From Actinomyces succiniciruminis (GTDB lineage Bacteria; Actinomycetota; Actinomycetes; Actinomycetales; Actinomycetaceae), in NCBI RefSeq assembly GCF_900002405.1, contig NZ_LK995542.1, positions 148,449-212,448 on the forward strand: DNA of 64,000 nucleotides. Reading direction: 5' to 3'. Positions 32,764 through 41,997 of this stretch are shown here, piece after piece; within the stretch, counting starts at the first letter, position 1, and each line of letters starts with the position of its first letter. A model generated the notes under the pieces. The model did not search any database, was not told the DNA's origin, and saw only the letters and a program-made list of their open reading frames with translations. The translations under genes were made by a program, and so were the position numbers.

Positions 32764-34659
32764 TCAGCGAACGCGGATCCGGCTAAGGTCGCGCACCGCG
32801 CCGAGGTCGGCGCTGGTGGCCAGCATGGCGTAGGCGCGCAGAGCCTTGGACACGTGCCGGGGACGCGGGTTGTGCGGCGTCCACGCGTCCTCCCCGCGAG
32901 CCTCCTCCTCGGCGCGACGCCGGGCGATCTCCGCCTCGTCCACATCCAACTCGATGGAGCGGTTCGGGATGTCGATGACGATGCGGTCGCCGGTGCGTAC
33001 CAGTCCGATGAGCCCGCCCGCGGCGGCCTCCGGGGAGACGTGCCCGATGGACAGCCCGGAAGTGCCTCCGGAGAAGCGGCCGTCGGTAAGCAGCGCGCAT
33101 TCCTTGCCCAGGTGCATGGACTTTATGTAGGTGGTCGGGTAGAGCATCTCCTGCATGCCCGGGCCGCCGCGGGGCCCCTCGTGGGAGATGATGACGACGT
33201 CCCCGGCCTTCACCTTGCCGCCGAGGATGCCGTCCACGGCCTCCTCCTGGGACTCGAAGACGACGGCGGGGCCGGAGAAGGTCAGGATCGAGGCATCCAC
33301 CCCGGCGGTCTTGACGATGCAGCCCTTCTCCGCGACGTTTCCGAACAGGACGGCCAGGCCGCCGTCTGCGGAGTAGGCGTGGGCGATGTCGCGGATGGCG
33401 CCATTCTCCCGGTCCACGTCCAGGGCCTCCCACCGGGAGTTCTGGGAGAACATCTGGGTGGTGCGCACGCCCGCGGGGGCGGCCAGGTAGCGGGTGCGGA
33501 TCGCCTCGTCGACACGGCTCGCCTGCGGGTCGCGCACGCCGTCCTCGCCGGGGCGGCCGATGTCGTACTGGTCGAGTTCGTCGGCCAGGGTGCCGCGCAG
33601 CACGGTGCGGGTAGTGGTGTCGAGCAGACCACCGCGGTCGAGTTCTCCGAGGATGCCCATGATGCCGCCGGCGCGGTGGACGTCCTCCACGTGCACGAGG
33701 TTGGTCGAGGGGGCCACCTTGCACAGGTGGGGCACCTTGCGGGAGAGGCGGTCGATGTCGGCCATCTTGAAGTCGACCTCCGCCTCCTGGGCGGCGGCTA
33801 GCAAGTGCAGCACCGTGTTGGTCGACCCGCCCATGGCGATGTCCAGGCTCATGGCGTTCTCGAAGGCGGGCTTAGTGGCGATCGACCGCGGCAGGACGGA
33901 GGCGTCGTCGTCCTCGTAGTAGGCCTTGGCGATCTCCACGATCCGGCGGCCGGCCTCCTGGAACAGGGCCTTGCGGTCCGCGTGGGTGGCGACGAGCGAG
34001 CCGTTGGTGGGCAGCGCCATGCCCAGGGCCTCGGTCAGGCAGTTCATGGAGTTGGCGGTGAACATGCCCGAGCAGGAGCCGCAGGTGGGGCAGGCCAGGC
34101 GCTCGATGGCGGAAATGGTCTCGTCGGGGACGGTGGGGTCGGCGGCGTCCATCATGGCGTCGATCAGGTCGAGCTTGCGGGTGGTGCCGTCGGCGGCGAC
34201 CATCTTCCCGGACTCCATGGGCCCGCCGGACACGAAGATCGTGGGGATGTTCAGGCGCAGCGAGGCCATGAGCATGCCGGGGGTGATCTTGTCGCAGTTG
34301 GAGATGCACACCAGGGCGTCGGCGCAGTGCGCGTTCGCCATGTACTCCACGGAGTCGGCGATCAGCTCGCGACTGGGCAGGGAGTAGAGCATGCCGTCGT
34401 GCCCCATGGCGATGCCGTCGTCGACGGCGATCGTGTTGAACTCCTTGGCGATGCCGCCGGCGGCCTCCACCTGTTCGGCGACGACGCGGCCGACGTCCCG
34501 CAGGCCCACGTGTCCGGGGACGAACTCGGTGAAGGAGTTGGCGATGGCGATGATGGGCTTGCCGAAGTCCGAGTCCTTCACGCCGGTGGCGCGCCACAGG
34601 GCGCGGGCGCCGGCCATGTTGCGGCCGGTGGTGGAGGTAGCACTGCGATAGCGGGGCAT
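32764..34659 (-). CDS. ilvD: Dihydroxy-acid dehydratase
   Basis: This 631-residue iron-sulfur enzyme of branched-chain amino-acid synthesis has cluster ligands in [15 protein letters not shown] and [16 protein letters not shown]. It also shows the family motifs [32 protein letters not shown] and [20 protein letters not shown]. Length indicates the long type (about 610). The ATG at 34659 has AGGAG about eight bases upstream; the frame runs 13 codons further without support. It stands alone, 400 bp from the FKBP gene. Confidence 0.96.
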   Translation of the reverse strand: MPRYRSATSTTGRNMAGARALWRATGVKDSDFGKPIIAIANSFTEFVPGHVGLRDVGRVVAEQVEAAGGIAKEFNTIAVDDGIAMGHDGMLYSLPSRELIADSVEYMANAHCADALVCISNCDKITPGMLMASLRLNIPTIFVSGGPMESGKMVAADGTTRKLDLIDAMMDAADPTVPDETISAIERLACPTCGSCSGMFTANSMNCLTEALGMALPTNGSLVATHADRKALFQEAGRRIVEIAKAYYEDDDASVLPRSIATKPAFENAMSLDIAMGGSTNTVLHLLAAAQEAEVDFKMADIDRLSRKVPHLCKVAPSTNLVHVEDVHRAGGIMGILGELDRGGLLDTTTRTVLRGTLADELDQYDIGRPGEDGVRDPQASRVDEAIRTRYLAAPAGVRTTQMFSQNSRWEALDVDRENGAIRDIAHAYSADGGLAVLFGNVAEKGCIVKTAGVDASILTFSGPAVVFESQEEAVDGILGGKVKAGDVVIISHEGPRGGPGMQEMLYPTTYIKSMHLGKECALLTDGRFSGGTSGLSIGHVSPEAAAGGLIGLVRTGDRIVIDIPNRSIELDVDEAEIARRRAEEEARGEDAWTPHNPRPRHVSKALRAYAMLATSADLGAVRDLSRIRVR

Positions 34660-35058
34660 GAGCGTCTCCTGGGATGCGGACGATTTTCGAATGGCCACAG
34701 CGTAGTGTCAGCAACGTCGGCAGTCCGTGTGCGTTCACTCACCGGACCACCGGTTTCCCGCGGCACAGCACCATTCCACCGACGACGTCCCCACTCACCG
34801 GCAGGCGAGACGCCTCACATCTACCCGCCGAATTACGGCACACACTCCTCACGCCTCCCTCCTCCTGCCCCGCCGCCGACATGCCCGCCCCACCCGCCAT
34901 CGCCCTCTACTGCGAACTTTTGCCCCCTGGTGTACACCATTTCGCCGTACATCAGGGGGCAAAAACTCATACCAGAGCACGAACTCGCGTCTCCGGCCGA
35001 GTAGATAAGCGCTCCAGGAGCGGACCGCCGCGGCGGCCACCCGCCCGGGGCGCCCGCG
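34660..35058. other. Gene-free gap upstream of ilvD
   Basis: Short ORFs on both strands are mutually overlapping and Pro/His/Arg-rich, without protein-like composition. The gap should hold the ilvD promoter and leader. Its one clear structure is the inverted repeat at 34918-34964. I see no leader peptide with a run of Ile, Val or Leu codons and no T-box signature. Confidence 0.6.
34918..34964. repeat. 12-bp perfect inverted repeat with A/T-capped arms
   Basis: TTTTGCCCCCTG (34918-34929) and CAGGGGGCAAAA (34953-34964) are exact inverses with a 23-nt centre. A second palindrome, TGGTGTACACCA (34928-34939), overlaps the left arm. Neither strand has a T-run after the second arm, so it is not a standard terminator. 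It lies 260 bp before ilvD and 95 bp past the FKBP stop. Confidence 0.75.
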
Positions 35059-35466
35059 TCACATGGTGCCGAGGATCTCGGTGACGAACACCAGGGTGTC
35101 GCCGCCCTTGATACCGGCCTGCGGCACTCCGCGCGAGCCATAGCCGAGCTCGGACGGAATGGACAGAATCACGCGGCTGCCAACGCGCTGGCCGACCAGC
35201 CCATCGTCCCAACCGCGGATGACCATGCCAACGCCAACCTGAAAGTTGAGCGGCTGGCCGCGGTCGTAGGAGTTGTCGAAGACGCGCCCGTTCCAGACCT
35301 GGCCCAGGTAGTGGCACACGACGGTGTCGCCGGCCTCGATGACGGCGCCGTCACCGGCGTCAAGCACCTGCACCTGCAGGCCCTCGGGGGCATCCGGCCC
35401 GGGGAAGGTCAAGGTCGGCTTGGCGCCCTTGGCGCCGGAAACGGTGGGCATGTTGCTGTTGATCAT
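35059..35466 (-). CDS. FKBP-type peptidyl-prolyl isomerase
   Basis: This 135-residue single-domain FKBP has the binding-pocket residues in GRVFDNSYDRGQPLNFQVG, then MVIRGWDDGLVGQRVGSR, IPSELGYGSRG and DTLVFVTEIL. No signal peptide is visible, so it should act in the cytoplasm. ATG 35466 (MINSN) is used; MPTVSG at 35451 is also possible. Confidence 0.93.
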   Translation of the reverse strand: MINSNMPTVSGAKGAKPTLTFPGPDAPEGLQVQVLDAGDGAVIEAGDTVVCHYLGQVWNGRVFDNSYDRGQPLNFQVGVGMVIRGWDDGLVGQRVGSRVILSIPSELGYGSRGVPQAGIKGGDTLVFVTEILGTM

Positions 35467-35547
35467 GCGGGCCAGGCTACGGCAGGGGGCGCAGCCGCGC
35501 CCAGTTCGCCGCACGGCCCGACGGCGTCGTCTGCCCCACTCAGGACG

Positions 35548-35591
35548 CGACGGTGCCCGCGGCGCCGGAGACCGGACCGCGGGCACCGTCG
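35548..35591 (-). terminator. Terminator of the Bax-inhibitor-like gene
   Basis: A perfect 15-bp stem (35548-35562, CGACGGTGCCCGCGG, and 35577-35591) with a 14-nt loop lies 15 bp after the stop of the minus-strand gene at 35607. Confidence 0.72.
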
Positions 35592-35606
35592 TCGGCACCG
35601 AAGGCG

Positions 35607-36578
35607 TCAGTTGTCGCGCAGTATGGCGAGAATGCGCAGGAACTCCACGTACAGCCACACCAGGGTGACGGTCAGGCCGAAGGCGCCGGACCAGGCGTAC
35701 CGGGTGGGCAGGCCGCGCTCCACCCCGCGCTGAATGGACTCGAAGTCCATGGTGAGGCTGGCGGCCGCCATGACGACGGCGAGCACGCCGACCACCAGGC
35801 CCAGCGGAATGCCGAAGATAGTGGCGCCGCGCAGGCCCCACGGGTCGGAGACGAGGCCCGTGAGCATGAGCACAAAGTTGATCACGCTGAAGATCAGGTA
35901 GCCGCCCATGGCGGTCAGCAGGATGCGCTGCGCCTTGGAGCTCAAGCGGAAGCCGGCGAACTTGTAAGCCGCCAGCACCACGCCGAAGGTCGCCACCGAG
36001 GCAAGCACCGCCTGCATGACAATGCCGTCGTAAAAGCTCTCCATGACGCCGGAGAACGCGCCGAGCATGGCGCCCTCGCAGACGGCGTAGGCCATGATCA
36101 GTGCCGGGCTGGGCTCGCGCTTGGCGGAGTTGACCAGGCCCAGCACCAGGGCGCCGATCGCGCCGCCTACCAGGGCCAGCAGGCCGATCTCCGCCGTGGC
36201 CTCGGTGGTGGCCAGCATCCAGCTGACGGCGCCGACGGCGAGGATCACCGCGAAGATACCGAAGGTGCGCACGATGACGTCGTCGTAGGTCATGCGGCCG
36301 CGGTCCACGTTGGTGGCCGCCGGCGCGCCGTACTGGGCCTCCAGGTCGGAGAGCTGCTGCGGGGAGACGCTGCCGTAGGCGGGCGCCTGGCCGTACTGGC
36401 CGCCGGTCTGATAGCCGTAGGCGGGTGCCTGGCCGTACGGCTGGGTGGCCTGCGGGCCGGCCTGGCCGGGCTGGTATCCCGGCATGGTCGGATAGCCGTT
36501 GGGAGTGCGCTGCACGGACGACGCCGAACTGGCGCTCCCGTCGAATACGGGGCTGCGGGAGAAGTACGGGTTGCTCAT
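35607..36578 (-). CDS. Bax inhibitor-1/YccA family membrane protein
   Basis: This 323-residue protein has a Gln/Tyr/Gly/Pro-rich cytoplasmic N-terminus of about 115 residues (repeats such as GYQTGGQYGQAPAYG). Seven membrane helices follow from TFGIFAVILAVGAVSWML. The core matches actinobacterial YccA-like proteins (LIMAYAVCEGAMLGAFSGVM; YDGIVMQAVLASVATFGVVL). The role in bacteria is unclear, probably a pH- or calcium-linked channel. ATG 36578 (MSNPYF) is chosen. Confidence 0.9.
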   Translation of the reverse strand: MSNPYFSRSPVFDGSASSASSVQRTPNGYPTMPGYQPGQAGPQATQPYGQAPAYGYQTGGQYGQAPAYGSVSPQQLSDLEAQYGAPAATNVDRGRMTYDDVIVRTFGIFAVILAVGAVSWMLATTEATAEIGLLALVGGAIGALVLGLVNSAKREPSPALIMAYAVCEGAMLGAFSGVMESFYDGIVMQAVLASVATFGVVLAAYKFAGFRLSSKAQRILLTAMGGYLIFSVINFVLMLTGLVSDPWGLRGATIFGIPLGLVVGVLAVVMAAASLTMDFESIQRGVERGLPTRYAWSGAFGLTVTLVWLYVEFLRILAILRDN

Positions 36579-36904
36579 CGCGTGAAGTATCGCCGATATT
36601 CCTGAAGAAGCCCTGAACGCGGTCAGCCACCGGCTCCACCAGGAGTTCAAGGCTCCGGTCACCCGGCATATCTACCGACCCCGCCGGTAACCTCACCCGG
36701 CCTCGGTCAGGTTCCTCCTCCAGGAGGACCCCGCTCCTCCGGCGTGCCCAGGACGACGCGGCGACTAATCGCCAGCCGGACCGATGAAGGCGCCCGGGAC
36801 GCTTCCTAACCTGGTGGTGTTCGGACGCAGGCCGGTAAACATCCGGCCGCAGCCGCCGCGCAAATGCGCGAACACGCAAACGCGCCACCCCGCCCCGAAA
36901 AGAG
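36579..36904. other. Divergent promoter region, no gene
   Basis: The 326-bp gap separates the Bax-inhibitor-like gene from the ABC transporter operon. It contains one short palindrome (TCCTCCTCCAGGAGGA at about 36715-36730) and no supported ORF. The first downstream start is TTG, preceded by GAAAAGAG. Confidence 0.6.
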
Positions 36905-37855
36905 TTGATTCCGTTGATCGAAGCTGTCGATCTCACCAAGCGCTACGGCTCCAAGACCGCCGTCGACCACATCTCCTTCACGATCGAACCCGGCACCGTC
37001 ACCGGCTTCCTCGGCCCCAACGGCGCCGGCAAGTCCACCACCATGCGCCTGATCATGGGCCTGGACAAGCCCACCGAGGGCACCGTGAAGGTCAACGGCC
37101 ACTTCTACCGGGACCTGGCGGCTCCCCTGTGCCAGGTCGGTGCGCTCCTGGACGCCAAGGGCCTGCACGGCTCCCGCAGCGCCCGCGCCCACCTGACCCA
37201 GTTGGCGGTCTCCAACGGCATCCCCACCCGCCGCGTCGACGAGGTGCTGGACCTGACCGGCCTGACCCCGGTGGCCAAGAAGCGCGTCAAGGGCTTCAGC
37301 CTGGGCATGAGCCAGCGCCTGGGCATTGCCGCCGCACTCCTGGGCGACCCGCAGGTACTCATCTTCGACGAGCCCGTCAACGGCCTGGACCCCGAGGGCG
37401 TGAAGTGGGTGCGCGAGACCTGCCGCCACCTGGCCGACCAGGGCCGCACCGTCTTCATCTCCTCCCACCTGATGAGCGAGATGGCGCAGACCGCCGACCA
37501 CCTGCTGGTCATCGGCCGCGGCCGCATCCTCACCTCCGGCCCCGTCGACGAGGTGATCGCCTCCGCCACCAACGACGTCGTCCGCGTCGCCTCGCCGCAG
37601 ACAGCCGACCTCGCCGCCGCCCTGAACACCGCCGGCATCGACACCAAGGCTCCCGAGCCCGGCGTCCTGACCACCACGATGGCACCCGCCGCCCGGGTCG
37701 GGGAGATCGCCGCCGCACACGGCATCGTCCTGCACGAGCTGGCCACCCAGCGCGCCTCCCTGGAGGAGGCCTACCTGGAGTTGACCGGCAACGACGTCGA
37801 ATACACCGCCGGCTCGGCCCCGGCGCCTTTCCCCGCGGCCGCCGCCCGGCCCTGA
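36905..37855 (+). CDS. ABC-2 type transporter ATP-binding protein
   Basis: The 316-residue protein has Walker A GFLGPNGAGKSTTMRLIMGL, signature FSLGMSQRLGIAAALL, Walker B VLIFDEPVNGLDPEG and H-loop ISSHLMSEM. It belongs to the CcmA/BcrA-like drug or peptide exporter class. A C-terminal DUF4162-like regulatory domain (about 215-300) follows. TTG at 36905 starts MIPLIEAVDL. It forms an operon with the permease and probably the two-component system downstream. Confidence 0.93.
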   Translation: MIPLIEAVDLTKRYGSKTAVDHISFTIEPGTVTGFLGPNGAGKSTTMRLIMGLDKPTEGTVKVNGHFYRDLAAPLCQVGALLDAKGLHGSRSARAHLTQLAVSNGIPTRRVDEVLDLTGLTPVAKKRVKGFSLGMSQRLGIAAALLGDPQVLIFDEPVNGLDPEGVKWVRETCRHLADQGRTVFISSHLMSEMAQTADHLLVIGRGRILTSGPVDEVIASATNDVVRVASPQTADLAAALNTAGIDTKAPEPGVLTTTMAPAARVGEIAAAHGIVLHELATQRASLEEAYLELTGNDVEYTAGSAPAPFPAAAARP

Positions 37856-37930
37856 CCGCCGGGCCCACCGCCCGCGCGCCGGCCGGCCCGCCGCACCCCA
37901 CAAGCCACATCGACACACGAAAGCATCCAC

Positions 37931-38857
37931 ATGTCCACCTCCACCGTTTCCGAAACCGTCTCCCCCGGCCGGGAGCAGACCGACGCCGCTCCCACCAACG
38001 TCGCCCGCACCCGTGACGACCACCCCTCCCGCGCCCGCCGCAGCGACGCCCGCCCGACCGCCGCGCCCTCCGGCTGCCGCCAAACCTTCGGCCGGGCGGT
38101 GCGGGCCGAGTGGGTCAAGATCCGCTCCCTGCGCTCCACCTGGATCACGTCCTTCATCGCCGTCGGCATCACCGTTCTGCTGGGGGCGGGCACGGCCATC
38201 GGCTACGCCGCCTCCCCGGAACTGGCGGAAGACGCCAAGCACGCCATCGTCTTCGGCTCCTCCTTCGGCCAGATCGTGGTGGCGGTGCTGGGTGCGCTGA
38301 TCATCACCGGCGAGTACACCTCCGGGCAGATCCGCTCCTCATTGGCAGCCGTTCCGCACCGGAGCCGGGTGCTGGCCGCCAAGGCGCTCGTCGCCAGTAT
38401 GCTGGCCTTCTGCATCGGAGCGGTGTCGATTCTGGTGTCGTGGGCGGTGTCCACACCCTTCATGCACGGCTACTCCGGCTCCTTGACCGACATGCACTAC
38501 TTCGGCTACGTATGGGGAACGGGCCTGAGCTTCGTGGTGATCGCCCTGATGGCTCTGGGCCTGGGATTCCTCATGCGCTCAACCGCCGGCTCCATCACCG
38601 TGGTGATGACCCTGCTGTTCGTGTTGAGCGTGCCGCTGTCGTTGATGGCGATGAAGTGGGATTGGGCATCCAGCCTGATCGCACTGCTGCCTCTCAATGT
38701 GGCCACCGCCGTCGCCGATCCCTTCAGCCTCGTCACCGCCTGGGGAGCGCAGAACGGCGCGTCCCTGTCTCACATGCAGGCGATCCTGGTATTCAGTGCC
38801 TGGGGCATCGTGCCGCTGCTGGCCGGCTGGGTGTTGTTCGCCCGCCGCGACGCCTGA
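37931..38857 (+). CDS. ABC-2 type transporter permease
   Basis: This 308-residue protein has a disordered N-terminus (about 1-50), then AEWVKIRSLRSTWITSFIAV, the signature start of this permease class. About six membrane helices follow, ending in VLFARRDA. It pairs with the ATPase 75 bp upstream. Such pairs next to a LuxR-type two-component system often export antimicrobial peptides or respond to envelope stress (family knowledge; cargo unknown). Confidence 0.9.
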   Translation: MSTSTVSETVSPGREQTDAAPTNVARTRDDHPSRARRSDARPTAAPSGCRQTFGRAVRAEWVKIRSLRSTWITSFIAVGITVLLGAGTAIGYAASPELAEDAKHAIVFGSSFGQIVVAVLGALIITGEYTSGQIRSSLAAVPHRSRVLAAKALVASMLAFCIGAVSILVSWAVSTPFMHGYSGSLTDMHYFGYVWGTGLSFVVIALMALGLGFLMRSTAGSITVVMTLLFVLSVPLSLMAMKWDWASSLIALLPLNVATAVADPFSLVTAWGAQNGASLSHMQAILVFSAWGIVPLLAGWVLFARRDA

Positions 38858-38929
38858 ACCGCACCCGTGCCCCGGCGGCCACCTGCCGCCGGGGCACAAT
38901 TAGTCCATGAGCAGAGGGGAGCCCACGCG

Positions 38930-40489
38930 ATGAGCACGCCGTCAAGCGCCGGCCGGGTGCTGCGTTGGCAGGCCGCGCACCCCTACCTCGCCGACGCCGC
39001 CATCGCGGTGGTGGTGCTGGTCCTCAACGTCTTCATGGGGCTGTGGCCGCTGCGGCAGGCGCAGATCCCGTCGCTGCACTCCTGGCTGCCGCTGACGCTG
39101 GCCGCCTGCCTGGTGTGCGCGCTGGCCCTGGTCTTCCGACGCCGCCACCTGACCGTCAGCTGGGCGGTGCTGACCTTCCTGCCGCTCGCCCACGAGGCGG
39201 TGGTAGCCCGCGGTTTTCCCGACATGGGGGTGGCCGAGATCGGCTATGCGGCCGACGCGCTGCGCGCCTTCACCCTGCTGGGCCTGCCCTTCGCCCTGGC
39301 CACCCTGGCCCTGCACCACCGGGCCGCCTGGGTGTGGGCGGCCTGCGCCGTCTCCACACTGACCACCGTGTTCGGCCAGGCCGCGCTCGGCGGTTACGCG
39401 GTCGACACCCTCGGCGGACTGCTCATGCCCTACGGACTGACCAACATCATCGGGGTGCTGGTAGGGGTGGTGATCCGCGCCCAGGAGACCCAGCTGCACG
39501 AGGCGGAGCTGCGCTCAGCGCGCCTCATGCTGGCCCGCGAGCAGGAGGCTGCGCTGGCCGCCGCCAACGAGCGCTCCCGCATCGCCCGCGAGATGCACGA
39601 CGTCGTCGCCCACTCCCTCGCGGTCATGATCACCCTGGCCGACGGCGCGGCCACCGCCATCGACCGCAACCCCGCCATGGCCAAAGAGGCCCTCACCACA
39701 CTGGCGGAGACCGGCCGCTCCGCCCTGGCCGACACGCGCCGACTGGTGGGGGTGCTGCGCGAGGACCCCGTCGCCTCCCCCACTGCCCGGGACGACGCCG
39801 ACACTCGCCCGGTACCAGCGGCCCGCCGCGCGCCCGCAGAGTCGACCGGGGCGGATACCTCCACCACCGCCCGCGAAAGCGCCGTCGTCGAGCCGCCCGC
39901 GGCCGCGGGCACCACCGTGCGCGAGCTGCCGGTTCCCGAGTTCGCCCCGCCCGGCACCGTCGCCCCGGTCGAGCCCAGCCAGCCGATCGCCGACCTGCGT
40001 CGGCAGGCCACCGACGTGGACGCCGACGCCTCCCGCGGTCAGACGCCACTCGCCCCCGCCCCCGAGCAGGCCGACCTGGAGGTACTCGTCGAGCGCTTCC
40101 GCACCGCGGGCGTACCCGTCACCTACCGGTGGACCGGCCGCAGGCTGCCCGCGGATAAGGGTCTGCAGCTCACCCTGTTCCGCATCGCCCAGGAGGCGCT
40201 GACCAACGTGCTGCGCTATGCGCCCACCACGCGCTCGGTCGCCGTCGCCGTCGACCGGCACTCCGGCACCGCCGTCCTCACGATCGACAACGACGCCGCC
40301 CCGGGCTCGACGCCGCTGCACGGTTCCGGCAAGGGGCTGATCGGCATGCGCGAGCGGGCCGCCGTCTATGGTGGCACTGTGCAGGCGGGGCCGACCCCGA
40401 CCGGCTGGCGTGTGCGGGCCGTCCTGCACTGGGATGAGAGCCTGGAAGACAACGACGAAGGGACAGCGCCGTGGCAGATGCCGCAGTGA
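38930..40489 (+). CDS. Sensor histidine kinase (HisKA_3 type)
   Basis: The 519-residue protein has five or six N-terminal membrane helices (about 15-175), then the dimerisation/phospho-acceptor helix ERSRIAREMHDVVAHSLAVM with the His at about 223. An unusual Ala/Pro/Thr-rich linker of about 95 residues (283-378) is followed by a HATPase region (QIALTLFRIAQEAL-like QLTLFRIAQEALTNVLRYAP; GKGLIGMRERAAVYGG). ATG 38930 is chosen. It overlaps the response regulator gene by 19 bp, so the pair is translated together. Confidence 0.92.
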   Translation: MSTPSSAGRVLRWQAAHPYLADAAIAVVVLVLNVFMGLWPLRQAQIPSLHSWLPLTLAACLVCALALVFRRRHLTVSWAVLTFLPLAHEAVVARGFPDMGVAEIGYAADALRAFTLLGLPFALATLALHHRAAWVWAACAVSTLTTVFGQAALGGYAVDTLGGLLMPYGLTNIIGVLVGVVIRAQETQLHEAELRSARLMLAREQEAALAAANERSRIAREMHDVVAHSLAVMITLADGAATAIDRNPAMAKEALTTLAETGRSALADTRRLVGVLREDPVASPTARDDADTRPVPAARRAPAESTGADTSTTARESAVVEPPAAAGTTVRELPVPEFAPPGTVAPVEPSQPIADLRRQATDVDADASRGQTPLAPAPEQADLEVLVERFRTAGVPVTYRWTGRRLPADKGLQLTLFRIAQEALTNVLRYAPTTRSVAVAVDRHSGTAVLTIDNDAAPGSTPLHGSGKGLIGMRERAAVYGGTVQAGPTPTGWRVRAVLHWDESLEDNDEGTAPWQMPQ

Positions 40490-41232
40490 ACGACGCAGCC
40501 GACCCGACCGCAGGCGCCGGGGCGGTGCCGCCCGGGCAGGCGGACTCCGCCCGCCGGCAGCGGCCCATCACGGTGGTGCTGGCCGACGACCAGGCGCTTA
40601 TGCGCATGGGCTTCCGCATGGTGCTCGACCCGGCCGAGGACATCGAGATCGTCGGGGAGGCCTCCGACGGCGCCACCGCCCTGGCACAGGCACGCGCCCT
40701 GAAGCCCGACGTGATCCTCATGGACGTGCGCATGCCCGGTATGAATGGCATCGACGCGACTGCCGCGATCACCGCGCAGTGCCCGGACACCAAGATCCTC
40801 ATCCTGACCACCTTCGACCTGGACGAGTACGCCTTCGCGGGCCTGCGCGCCGGGGCGAGCGGCTTCCTGCTCAAGGACACGCGGCCGGGCGAGTTGGCGG
40901 AGGCGATCCGCACGGTCGCCAGCGGCGAGGCCGTGGTCAGCCCGCGCATCACCCGGCGCATGCTGGAGCTGTTCGCCTCGCACCTGCCCGAGGACGGCGA
41001 GCGCGCGCAGGAGGATCCGCGCATCGCCGCGCTCACGCCGCGCGAGCGTGAGATCCTGATGCTGATGGCGCAGGGGCTGAGCAACTCCGAGATCGCCGAC
41101 CATCTGGTCGTCTCGGCGACCACGGTCAAGACGCACGTCGGCAACGTGCTGGCCAAGCTGGACGTGCGCGACCGGGTGCAGGCGGTGGTGGTCGCCTACG
41201 AGACCGGCCTCATGCGCCCCGACCACCAGTAG
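40471..41232 (+). CDS. Response regulator, NarL/LuxR family
   Basis: This 253-residue protein has the receiver domain VVLADDQALMRMGFRMVL with phospho-acceptor Asp85 in VILMDVRMPGMNG. The C-terminal LuxR helix-turn-helix is LTPREREILMLMAQGLSNSE then IADHLVVSATTVKTHVGNVL. An N-terminal tail of about 30 residues precedes the receiver. GTG start at 40471 inside the kinase gene. It likely regulates the ABC transporter genes upstream. Confidence 0.94.
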   Translation: MADAAVNDAADPTAGAGAVPPGQADSARRQRPITVVLADDQALMRMGFRMVLDPAEDIEIVGEASDGATALAQARALKPDVILMDVRMPGMNGIDATAAITAQCPDTKILILTTFDLDEYAFAGLRAGASGFLLKDTRPGELAEAIRTVASGEAVVSPRITRRMLELFASHLPEDGERAQEDPRIAALTPREREILMLMAQGLSNSEIADHLVVSATTVKTHVGNVLAKLDVRDRVQAVVVAYETGLMRPDHQ

Positions 41233-41266
41233 TCCCCGGCGCCACCGCGCCCTCCCGCCCTCTTCG

Positions 41267-41346
41267 CCGAGGTCGGTTGATTTTACGTACCGAGGTCGGT
41301 AGATCTTACGTGCCGAGGTCGGTAGATCTTACGTGCCGAGGTCGGT
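41267..41346. repeat. 23-bp tandem repeat array, four units, plus orientation
   Basis: CCGAGGTCGGT recurs at 41267, 41290, 41313 and 41336, exactly 23 bp apart. The fill between cores is T/A-GATCTTACGTG or a close variant. It lies between the convergent ends of the response regulator and pth. A three-unit array in the opposite orientation is at 42837, on the far side of pth-rplY; both begin with the same TTCGCCGAGGTCGGTTGA when read inward. Confidence 0.9.
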
Positions 41347-41375
41347 TGATATGGCGTTCGACGCCGGCGGGCGGC

Positions 41376-41972
41376 TCAGGCCGTATGCAACCGCTGTTGT
41401 GCAGCGGTGAAACCGTCCACCGCCACCTGCTCGACGACGTCGGCCGCCTGTTCCAGGGTGACGGCCAGCTCCGCCCGTTCCCGCCCTGGGAAGTCGCTGA
41501 GCACGAAGTCGGCGGGGTCCTGCCGCCCAGGGGGCCGCCCCACGCCGACGCGCAGCCGTGCGTAGTCCCGGGTGCCCAGCGCCTGGGAGATGGAGCGCAG
41601 GCCGTTGTGCCCGCCCTCGCCGCCGCCGCGTTTGAGCCGCAAGGTGTGCGCGGGCAGGTCGAGGTCATCATGGATGACCAGCAGGTGCGAGGCCGGGTCG
41701 ACATCGTAGAAGCGCGCCAGCGCCTTGACCGGTCCGCCGGACTCGTTCATGTAGCCGGTGGTGCAGGCGAGAATGACGCGCGGTCCGGGGGCGCCGCCGG
41801 GAAGGACGCCCAGACGCACGTCGGCGACACGGGTGTGGGTCTTGTGGCTGGAAAGGCGGGACCCGGCGCGCCCGGCCAGCACGTCAATGACCATTTGTCC
41901 GACGTTGTGGCGGTTGTGGGCGTACCGGGTCCCGGGGTTCCCCAGCCCGACGACGAGCCAAGGGGAGTTCAT
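41376..41972 (-). CDS. pth: Peptidyl-tRNA hydrolase
   Basis: The 198-residue product carries GLGNPGTRYAHNRHNVGQMV (catalytic His22, Asn12), TGYMNESGGPVKAL and IHDDLDLPAHTLRLKRGGG with the conserved Asp, and GGHNGLRSI. It releases peptides from dropped-off tRNA. ATG 41972 follows the usual N-terminus (MNSPWLVVGLGNPG). It is 25 bp downstream of rplY in a two-gene operon. Confidence 0.95.
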   Translation of the reverse strand: MNSPWLVVGLGNPGTRYAHNRHNVGQMVIDVLAGRAGSRLSSHKTHTRVADVRLGVLPGGAPGPRVILACTTGYMNESGGPVKALARFYDVDPASHLLVIHDDLDLPAHTLRLKRGGGEGGHNGLRSISQALGTRDYARLRVGVGRPPGRQDPADFVLSDFPGRERAELAVTLEQAADVVEQVAVDGFTAAQQRLHTA

Positions 41973-41997
41973 GAGCGTATGGCTGCGACGGCGAGCG

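Noticed and set aside
34918-34964. Rho-independent terminator of the FKBP gene
   Set aside because: Neither strand has a T-run after the second arm and the loop is 23 nt, so I list it as an inverted repeat only.
41267-41346. Possible CRISPR or origin iterons
   Set aside because: Only four units, no spacers, and no dnaA, repA or cas gene nearby; the same units appear past other gene ends.
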